NCBI GenBank assembly: GCA_039033995.1 | Contig: JBCCBP010000003.1 | Location: 62,001-126,000, forward strand | Direction of reading: 5' to 3' | Source of the DNA: CALBPI01 sp039033995 | Lineage (GTDB): Bacteria > Pseudomonadota > Gammaproteobacteria > Steroidobacterales > Woeseiaceae | Length of the DNA stretch: 64,000 nt | In this document: one piece after another, positions 57,648 through 64,000 of the stretch | Numbering within the stretch: position 1 is the stretch's first letter | Layout: each line of letters starts with the position of its first letter | Position numbers and translations under genes: made by a program | Notes under the pieces: generated by a model | Seen by the model: only the letters and a program-made list of their open reading frames with translations | What the model was told of the DNA's origin: nothing | The model's database searches: none

Positions 57648-60600
57648 ATGAGAGACTTTGCATTACGGCACCGGCTTAGTTTTTCCGCTGTGTTGCGCGC
57701 GCTGCTATGCGGGTTGTTGGCGTGGCCATGTTTTGCATTAGCATCAGAGGTCCGAATCGAAAGTGAGGCTGGCGCACTTGTTGGTAATGGCCAGACTTTC
57801 GTTTTCGACGATACCGTGGATAGCATCACACTGTCTGAGCCGAGCGCCGGACTGGGTGGTGTTCGATTTGATCTTGAGGACGCAGAGGGCAATCGTTTCT
57901 CTCTTGATTTCGCAGCGCCAGACGGCATGCAGCTTGAGCAGCGATTGTACAGCGGGGCGACTCGCTACCCATTCGCCGAGGCGGGTGTGCCGCAGTTTGC
58001 CATTGGTGGGAATGGTGCCGGTTGCAACGTCCTCTCCGGCGAGTTTGAAGTCTTTGAGGTTGTCTACGATGCAAGCGAACTGCCTCAATCACTGGCGCTT
58101 GATGCTGTGTTCTTTTGTGAGAATCTACCCGAGCGCGTTTTCGTCCAGGTCAGGTTTAACTCGGATGTCGACTTCGACCTCGGCGTCACGGTAGACCTTG
58201 GTGACGATCAGACTTTCGCTGCAGGTCAAAACGTCGCTATTTCGCCCGTATCGGTTGCTTCAACGAACGCTGGCCCGTTCGGCTTCGAGTGGCGCCAACT
58301 GACTGGTATCCCAGTGGACATTGGGGACGCTAGCTCCGAGACATTGCTTTTCACACCACCGGTGACCGATGCGGCATGGGAGTTGTTTACGTTTGAATTG
58401 ACGGTAACGGACTCTGTGGGAGAAGTTGGACGGGACGAAATCATCGTAACTGTCGGTACAGGGCTTGTCAGCGCCAGCGAATTTCGTGTCCGTTCGCCGG
58501 TGACGAGTTTTGTCGGTAACGGCAATCGCGACGGCACGATCGATGTGTCAGCAATCACAATTGATCAACGCAATGCTGGCGTGCAAATGCAGATCCCCAC
58601 AGACAACGGCCTTTTGCGTCTATCCCTCGCGCCGCCACGTGGTGAGGTGTTGCGCGTCGGTCAGTACGGGTTCGCAACTCGATACCCGTTTCAGTCTTCA
58701 GCAGTCGCTGGACTAGACTTTAGTGTCGGCGGGAGTTGTAATCGAGGAGTCGGATACTTTGACTTGCTCGACATCGGCCGCGGTCTGAACAATGCGATTG
58801 AGCGGCTCGCGGTCGATTTGTTCTACCGATGTTTTGAAGGTGGTCCAGACAATTTTGTCTCTGCGAGGATTCGTATCGATTCACAAGTGCCAATCACCTA
58901 CTTGGCACCTCGTTCAAATCCCGGTGAAGATCAAATTAGGTTTAGTGGTCAGACCGTTGAGCTAAACGCGTTTGCATCGATCTCGGAGTCCGCTGAGCTC
59001 TCCCAAGTGATCTGGGATCAAGTGTCCGGACCAGACGTCGATCTTTCGGACGTAAACGCCACGTCGACTTCGTTTGTTGCGCCCGATGTTTCCGCCAACT
59101 CGCCGCCTGTCGTGCTTGCGCTGACCTTAGTCGATGTAGCCGGTCGGCGTGATACGGAGGAGGTCTCCATTCAAGTACTGGGGCCGGACGATCCGAAGAG
59201 CTTTATTACACTGGGGCTAGAGAATCCGCCCGGTGTGGACTTCTTGCTCGGGTTTTCTGACGAGCCAACTGTTTTCGATACAAATAGAGGGGATATTCTT
59301 CCGTCGATAACCACTGACCGAATGAACTTCAATTTTGATGGCGCTGGGAGCTGGAATTTCGGCTTTGGTTCAGTGGGACAGTTGCCTTCGGTTCTAGAAC
59401 CCGGTGTGTACCTGAACGCCAGAGGTTCCGGAGACGGCTTACCGCTTATTTCGGTCGGTGGCGATGGTCGCGGTTGCAACGCGGGATTCGGGAGTTTTGT
59501 TGTACATGAATTTGTTGTTGATACCGATGGTCAACTGATATCAGCGGCGATTGACTTTGAGTTTAGTTGCGATTTTGCAGCCGATCTCGTCGGCCAACTT
59601 CGATTCAACAGCACAGTTGGTTTGGAGCCAGACGCAAATCTCATCTCTGCGGGACTTGACTCGAATTTGGTGATTGGCGATCGCATTGAACTTGATGGCA
59701 GTGGCTCTTACGTTGGTGTGGGCGGTAGTACATTCGAATGGCGGCAAATATCCGGGCCACCGATTACTATCAGTAGCCCCGATGAATTGGTTGCCTCCAT
59801 CCGCGCTCCCTCAACACCCGGTAGTGCCGTTTTCGAGCTCACGATCACAGACTCGGCTGGCAACACACAATCCGATACGGTAACTGTCTCTTGGGATACG
59901 ACACCAGCGGCACTGGCACAGGTCTACGTTGACAGTCCGCCCGGCGAACCATTGGGCTTCGGCGAGAAGACACTAGTCTCATCGCCTGTGGTCAACTCTG
60001 TTCGAGTGGTCGACGATAGGGTGACGATTGATGTCACTGATCAACGTGCTACGCGCACACTGATTGAGTTGGCAGACGGTTTGCCACTTACTCCTGGCAT
60101 CTATCGCGGCGCTTTCGGCGCGCAGTTACAGACACTTGGTCGCGTGCCTACCCGGGACTTGTTTGATTTTCAGTTTGCACTACGAAAGTGTAATGCTTCC
60201 GACGCATGGTTCGAAATTCTGGAGGTTGATTTCGATTCCTCGGCGGATCCCCGGCCAGTTCTGAACACGCTTGCCATTGACTTCTGGCAACAATGCGCCG
60301 GCGCTTTGCCATTAACCGGCTCGATTCGGATTGGCAGCAATTTGCCGCTGCGCCCGGCGATACCGAAAGCACATGCCGGAGATGATCTCGTTGTACGTGC
60401 AGGTAACAGTATCGCGCTGGATGGCTCTCGTTCGTTTAGCCTCTCTGAACCAATTTCGAGCTATCAATGGACACAGATTTCGGGTCCGGCCCTGACGATT
60501 TCATCGCCGCAGAGTGTATCTGCGGAAGTAAGTGTGCCCAGTGATGCGGCGCTCGGTGAACGGGAATTCGAAATCACCGTTACGACGCAGGCGGGTGCGT

Positions 60601-61964
60601 CAGCGACAGACCGAGTGACGCTGAGTGTCGTAAGACAAGATGAGCCTCTGACTGCCGTTTTTGCTGAGGTGCGAAGCGCCAACGGCAATGTCCTCGCTTC
60701 ACTGATTGAAGCTGGCGTGAACCGAGGCGGAGTGACCAACAGGTTCATTCTGGATACCGAGACTCGTCGTACGGTGACTGGCTCAGACGGTAGTGGGGAT
60801 GTATCTATTAACTTCCTAGCGAATGATCTATCACCCCCATATCGAACCGGGTTTTTCTTACTTGAAGACGATGAGCCGTCTGACGTACCTGTTGTCTTAG
60901 TGGGTGCCACCAGATTCCAGTGTGACTTCCAACTTACCGAAGGGTGGCTAAATATCTCTAACGTTAGTCTGGACGCTAACGGTCTACCAGATCGGGCAGA
61001 TCTGGAACTCAAAGAAATATGTCCCGACGGCAGTGTTGTGCGCGTTAGCGCAAGAATTAACTCGCCCGAGAATATCGAAACCCAAGCCGCTGCACTCATT
61101 GGTAATCCACCGACATCAGCTACCGAAGGAGAATATGTAGATTTAGGCTCAGTGACTGCAATATTCCCAGGGGAACTATCGCTGGACAAGCAATGGGTCC
61201 AGCTCAGTGGCCCGAACGTCAACCTAAGTCGCGGCAGAGCAGGGGAGTTTTACCGTTTCGTAGCGCCGGCTACAACTGCAGATGACGTGCTTCGTTTTAG
61301 CTACAGAGCGACTTCTACCAACGGTACGCAGCTAGAGCGAACTGTCGAAATCAACTTGCGAGACAACGGGGTGCGGGGTTTCCCTGATACCCTTTTGACG
61401 GCAACAACGCCTGGCGGCGGCCTGGCGAGCAGTGCTAATGCCTTTGGCATCGAGGCCCCTGGTCTAGTGCTATTACGATCTCGCAGCATCGAACAATCCG
61501 CTTTTGTCGGTCAGCCCACTGCTGCTCCATTCGGTGCAATTGATATCGAGACCGAAACGGATGTTGGCGGTACGGCCACGATCACCCTATTCTTCGACGC
61601 ACCGCAAGATGCTGAAGCAGAGTGGTGGTCTCAATCGCAAGGCGACGAGTGGGAAGAACCTCAATTTGACTATGCTTTTTCTTCAGATCGTCGTTCATTA
61701 ACGATGGCGATAGTTGATGGTGGTCCTGGCGATTTGGATTTCCGAGCGGATGGTGTGGTGACAACGAGTGGAGGCGTTGTAACGTTTTCCTCAGCAACTC
61801 CACCACCACCACCGCCACCGACCACACCGCCGCAGACGCCCCCATCTGGCGGCGGCGGCGGCGGCGGAGGATCGGCTGATATCGTTTCAATCGGGTGGTT
61901 GCTCTTGCTGCTAGTGCTCTGGCGAAACGGCATCGCCGGGCGAGTCAGCATCCGTGACGACTAA
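57648..61964 (+). CDS. Large modular surface protein with choice-of-anchor U and GlyGly-CTERM-like end
   Basis: A 1438-residue secreted protein. The ATG at 57648 has AAGGA before it and starts a signal peptide ending CFALA. Five tandem modules of about 230-280 residues follow. Each joins a beta-sandwich with a Cys pair (GGNGAGCN and FFCEN in the first) to an Ig/PKD-like domain (FEWRQLTGIPV, VIWDQVSGPDV, FEWRQISGPPI, YQWTQISGPAL, KQWVQLSGPNV). The end has a choice-of-anchor-U-like domain (LTMAIVDGGPGDLDFRADGV), a Pro-rich linker, a Gly run, a hydrophobic helix (SIGWLLLLLVLW) and basic residues, the GlyGly-CTERM layout cut by rhombosortase. GC is lower than in the neighbours. Confidence 0.82.
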   Translation: MRDFALRHRLSFSAVLRALLCGLLAWPCFALASEVRIESEAGALVGNGQTFVFDDTVDSITLSEPSAGLGGVRFDLEDAEGNRFSLDFAAPDGMQLEQRLYSGATRYPFAEAGVPQFAIGGNGAGCNVLSGEFEVFEVVYDASELPQSLALDAVFFCENLPERVFVQVRFNSDVDFDLGVTVDLGDDQTFAAGQNVAISPVSVASTNAGPFGFEWRQLTGIPVDIGDASSETLLFTPPVTDAAWELFTFELTVTDSVGEVGRDEIIVTVGTGLVSASEFRVRSPVTSFVGNGNRDGTIDVSAITIDQRNAGVQMQIPTDNGLLRLSLAPPRGEVLRVGQYGFATRYPFQSSAVAGLDFSVGGSCNRGVGYFDLLDIGRGLNNAIERLAVDLFYRCFEGGPDNFVSARIRIDSQVPITYLAPRSNPGEDQIRFSGQTVELNAFASISESAELSQVIWDQVSGPDVDLSDVNATSTSFVAPDVSANSPPVVLALTLVDVAGRRDTEEVSIQVLGPDDPKSFITLGLENPPGVDFLLGFSDEPTVFDTNRGDILPSITTDRMNFNFDGAGSWNFGFGSVGQLPSVLEPGVYLNARGSGDGLPLISVGGDGRGCNAGFGSFVVHEFVVDTDGQLISAAIDFEFSCDFAADLVGQLRFNSTVGLEPDANLISAGLDSNLVIGDRIELDGSGSYVGVGGSTFEWRQISGPPITISSPDELVASIRAPSTPGSAVFELTITDSAGNTQSDTVTVSWDTTPAALAQVYVDSPPGEPLGFGEKTLVSSPVVNSVRVVDDRVTIDVTDQRATRTLIELADGLPLTPGIYRGAFGAQLQTLGRVPTRDLFDFQFALRKCNASDAWFEILEVDFDSSADPRPVLNTLAIDFWQQCAGALPLTGSIRIGSNLPLRPAIPKAHAGDDLVVRAGNSIALDGSRSFSLSEPISSYQWTQISGPALTISSPQSVSAEVSVPSDAALGEREFEITVTTQAGASATDRVTLSVVRQDEPLTAVFAEVRSANGNVLASLIEAGVNRGGVTNRFILDTETRRTVTGSDGSGDVSINFLANDLSPPYRTGFFLLEDDEPSDVPVVLVGATRFQCDFQLTEGWLNISNVSLDANGLPDRADLELKEICPDGSVVRVSARINSPENIETQAAALIGNPPTSATEGEYVDLGSVTAIFPGELSLDKQWVQLSGPNVNLSRGRAGEFYRFVAPATTADDVLRFSYRATSTNGTQLERTVEINLRDNGVRGFPDTLLTATTPGGGLASSANAFGIEAPGLVLLRSRSIEQSAFVGQPTAAPFGAIDIETETDVGGTATITLFFDAPQDAEAEWWSQSQGDEWEEPQFDYAFSSDRRSLTMAIVDGGPGDLDFRADGVVTTSGGVVTFSSATPPPPPPPTTPPQTPPSGGGGGGGGSADIVSIGWLLLLLVLWRNGIAGRVSIRDD

Positions 61965-62036
61965 GGCTTATCGCTAAAGTGATTGTCTGGTTGTAATTGG
62001 ATGGCGAGTCGGCCGTTTCGCTTTGGCTTACTTCGA

Positions 62037-62756
62037 TTAGATGGCGCGCAACGCATCGATCGTGTTGCCGAGCAGCAAGACGAAAAACACAGCTGACAAC
62101 AGTCCTGCGATATTGCACAAAAATGCAATCGGGTAATTCCAGATCCTACTCTTGTCGAGAAATTGGGCAATCGCCCACGGTGCGTACACGAAAGTGCCGA
62201 TTGCGCCCAGCTGGAAAATCGGCAGGCCTGTCGTCACCTGAACAATACCGATCACGGTCATGAACAACATGATCATGCCAATCACATAACAAAGCATCAC
62301 CAGAATCTCGAAAATCGTGTGGCCGTAGCGAGAGAAGCACAGCCGCACCCAGACGGCGGTAAACAACGCCAATCCGGTGTTCGCATAGCCGTAGTTGTTA
62401 GAGATCCACGTGAACATCGCGAGTGTTGTCGTCGGTTCCGAGTCGCCATAAACGATATAGCCGTCTTCGAAGCCAAACAGCTGTTGGCCGAATGTGTAGA
62501 TGAAACTACAGACGATGACGAAAATAATCGGCTTGACGAGTCGCGTGCGATCGTTCAGCACGAAGCCACGCGTAGCGACACCGGGTCGCAGGATCATTTC
62601 TCGAATGGTGTAGAAAAACCCGCGTTCCAAGTTGAAGATGCTGGCAAGTTCCGAAGCGAGGTAGGTGCCCGTCAATCGCGGCTGCTCTGCGGGATGACCG
62701 CATTTCGCGCAGAAGTCCCCCGTCAGTGTTGCTTCGCATCTATAGCATTTGGCCAT
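62037..62756 (-). CDS. DUF3667 zinc-ribbon membrane protein
   Basis: A 239-residue protein. The first 25 residues form a zinc ribbon (CYRCEATLTGDFCAKCGHP), followed by a linker and about five membrane helices, the DUF3667 architecture. The function of that family is unknown. It is transcribed toward the large surface-protein gene (73 bases between stops) and is divergent from the universal stress gene. There is no obvious partner. Confidence 0.83.
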   Translation of the reverse strand: MAKCYRCEATLTGDFCAKCGHPAEQPRLTGTYLASELASIFNLERGFFYTIREMILRPGVATRGFVLNDRTRLVKPIIFVIVCSFIYTFGQQLFGFEDGYIVYGDSEPTTTLAMFTWISNNYGYANTGLALFTAVWVRLCFSRYGHTIFEILVMLCYVIGMIMLFMTVIGIVQVTTGLPIFQLGAIGTFVYAPWAIAQFLDKSRIWNYPIAFLCNIAGLLSAVFFVLLLGNTIDALRAI

Positions 62757-62903
62757 GGTTCTGATCGCATTGTTGTTGGTGTAGGTAGCTGATGGTGGCC
62801 ACCCGGGTGCGTGGCAACTGGCACAAAGGGTACAACATATCGATCGTGTTTTAGTGCGCCAACGCCTTCGATAAGTGCCGACGCTTTGCTACCTGGAGTC
62901 AAC

Positions 62904-62917
62904 TTGATCTAGATCAT
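62904..62917 (+). promoter_or_regulatory. FNR/Anr-type box before the universal stress gene
   Basis: TTGAT-CTAG-ATCAT matches the FNR consensus TTGAT-N4-ATCAA at nine of ten positions. Its centre is 75 bases upstream of the start codon at 62986. Oxygen control of universal stress genes by FNR or Anr is well known. No other element is clear in 62757-62985. Confidence 0.7.
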
Positions 62918-62985
62918 GTGCCAAACTGAGTGCATTCAAGCACACTGAATCACACGTATCGTGCGTTTCTCAAGGAGAACAGGTC

Positions 62986-63855
62986 ATGAAGAGAATTTTG
63001 GTGGTGGCGGATGCCGGAAGAGATCAGGGCACGATTCAACAGGCCGTGGAAATGGCAACACGCCTCAAGGCCAAGTTGGATATCGTTGGCTTTGTCTATG
63101 AGCACCTGCAGGGGCTCCCTATCGATCTACACGACAGCTCACTGGATTCAGCACGGCAAAAGCTCATCGCATCGCATAAGAAAGAGTTGCGGGCAGCGCT
63201 AAAGGCTGCTGGCGGGAAGCGCAGCACTGGTGTCGAAGTGCACTGGGAAAAGCGTGTTGCAGAACGCGTGGCGTCGCTTGCCGAGGACGGCGTATACGAC
63301 CTGGTGATCAAAGGCGGGCATCGCAGCGAGACGGCGTTCTACACACCGACAGACTGGCAACTGCTGCGCCTCTGTAAGGTCCCCGTCTTATTGCTGGCGA
63401 AAAAGCGTTGGAAAAAGAGCCAACACGTTTTGGCGGCGGTGGATCTGGGTACGCGGGTTGCGAGTAAGCGCGCCCTCAACTTCGATATCGTCGCGGCGGC
63501 GCACTTCTTCGCACAGGCGTTGGGTGCTGAGCTGCATGTGACTTACGCCATACCCTTCTCCACGGTATTGCATGACCTTGATCTCATTGATCGCAACACG
63601 CTTCGACGCAAAGGCCAGGCACGCGCGAAAGCGTTCACCAAGAAACTCGCTGACAACGGTATCGAAGTGACCAAAATGCACGTCGTCACCGGCGAACCGG
63701 AGAAAACGCTGATCAATGTCGCTGCCAAGAACGGTGCCGGTGTTGTTGTGCTTGGATGCATTGGGCGCAAAAAGTTTGCGGGTCGGGTCCTTGGTAATAC
63801 GGCGGAGAAGATCCTGCGTTTACTGAAAGCGAATGTGTTGGCGATTAAACCGTAG
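62986..63855 (+). CDS. uspE: Tandem universal stress protein
   Basis: A 289-residue protein with two UspA-type domains. The first starts MKRILVVADAGRDQGT and the second near residue 145 (HVLAAVDLGTRVASKRALN). The second has the ATP-type loop GCIGRKKFAGRVLGNTAEKI, with G-x-x-G-x9-G spacing altered in the first. The length matches UspE, a tandem member important for motility, adhesion and stress. The ATG at 62986 has AAGGAG before it and an FNR box upstream. The symbol is by architecture. Confidence 0.85.
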   Translation: MKRILVVADAGRDQGTIQQAVEMATRLKAKLDIVGFVYEHLQGLPIDLHDSSLDSARQKLIASHKKELRAALKAAGGKRSTGVEVHWEKRVAERVASLAEDGVYDLVIKGGHRSETAFYTPTDWQLLRLCKVPVLLLAKKRWKKSQHVLAAVDLGTRVASKRALNFDIVAAAHFFAQALGAELHVTYAIPFSTVLHDLDLIDRNTLRRKGQARAKAFTKKLADNGIEVTKMHVVTGEPEKTLINVAAKNGAGVVVLGCIGRKKFAGRVLGNTAEKILRLLKANVLAIKP

Positions 63856-63895
63856 CCTGACCAGACGTCCGTAGTCTGATAAGTTTGAGCACGAT

Positions 63896-64000
63896 ATGCT
63901 CAAGATCCGACTATTACTCGTATTCTCGTTGGTGCTGCTTAGTGCCTGCACGCTTACCCATCGAGGTGGCAAAGAAGTCAATACACAGGACTGGTTGCTC
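63896..64000 (+). CDS. Lipoprotein, 3' end outside the window
   Basis: The first 35 codons of a gene that continues beyond 64000. The N-terminus MLKIRLLLVFSLVLLSAC is a lipoprotein signal with lipobox LSAC, with the lipid-bearing Cys at residue 18. It starts 41 bases after the universal stress gene, with AAGTTTGAG upstream as a weak ribosome site. Nothing more can be said of its function. Confidence 0.7.
   Translation, partial: MLKIRLLLVFSLVLLSACTLTHRGGKEVNTQDWLL

Noticed and set aside
1..64000. CRISPR arrays, transposases, phage genes, rRNA or tRNA genes
   Set aside because: No repeat-spacer pattern, recombinase motif or structural RNA signature was seen on either strand.

Overview
The window reads as chromosomal DNA of a gammaproteobacterium able to make a bacteriochlorophyll antenna, most likely a marine aerobic anoxygenic phototroph; I cannot fix genus or family from sequence alone. 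The evidence is an LH2-type light-harvesting operon (pucB, pucA, pucC), two purple-bacterial carotenoid desaturases (CrtD and CrtI types), many TonB-dependent receptors, an AlkB alkane hydroxylase, and a moderately high GC content with uniform codon use. No reaction-centre, bch, rRNA, tRNA, CRISPR, insertion-sequence or phage genes were seen.

Layout. 1-5693: carotenoid region, with a P450 overlapping crtD, then a DUF2834-like membrane protein, a MmyB-type XRE regulator, a monooxygenase-fold protein and crtI. 5784-11253: two membrane proteins, a PQQ-type sugar dehydrogenase lipoprotein, a TonB receptor and glutathione-dependent formaldehyde dehydrogenase (frmA). 11330-18569: a cyclic-di-GMP-I riboswitch in front of an FAD-linked oxidase, followed by a redox/methyltransferase cluster (SDR, HapK-like, methyltransferase, two small proteins, Fe-S flavoenzyme) whose pathway I do not recognise. 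18550-21490: serine dehydratase, a decayed MarR-like fragment, GNAT and an orphan binding protein. 21622-29445: a Pho box controlling a beta-helix lipoprotein and a TonB receptor, then a terminator and a third TonB receptor. 29492-38327: ribA, alkB, a CBM9/DUF5916 protein, GST, two arginine-deiminase-fold enzymes and an M61 peptidase. 38426-45339: MATE exporter with a possible leader peptide, dienelactone hydrolase, two methyltransferases divergent from a LysR gene, LysE, a DsbA-like isomerase and a DUF4287 protein.

45441-48799: the antenna locus on the minus strand (pucB-pucA-pucC plus a divergent peptide deformylase overlapping pucC), with two PpsR-type operators, one of which contains the likely -35 box. 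Upstream, behind a strong terminator, lies an unrecognised protein with a 30-residue repeat. 48800-49563 has no convincing gene but ends in a terminator-like hairpin. 49564-52453: Ser/Thr kinase tail-to-tail with an ECF sigma factor. 52649-57051: an RND/LolA-like/beta-barrel operon. 57150-61964: a small membrane protein and a 1438-residue modular surface protein ending in a GlyGly-CTERM-like tail. 62037-64000: DUF3667 protein, a universal stress protein behind an FNR-type box, and the start of a lipoprotein.

The common thread is regulation by light/oxygen (PpsR and FNR type sites), phosphate (Pho box) and cyclic-di-GMP (riboswitch) in one stretch. The most novel-looking points are the riboswitch-led cluster, the antenna alpha subunit with Phe44-Phe45, the deformylase coupled to pucC, the repeat protein beside puc, and the P450 coupled to crtD.
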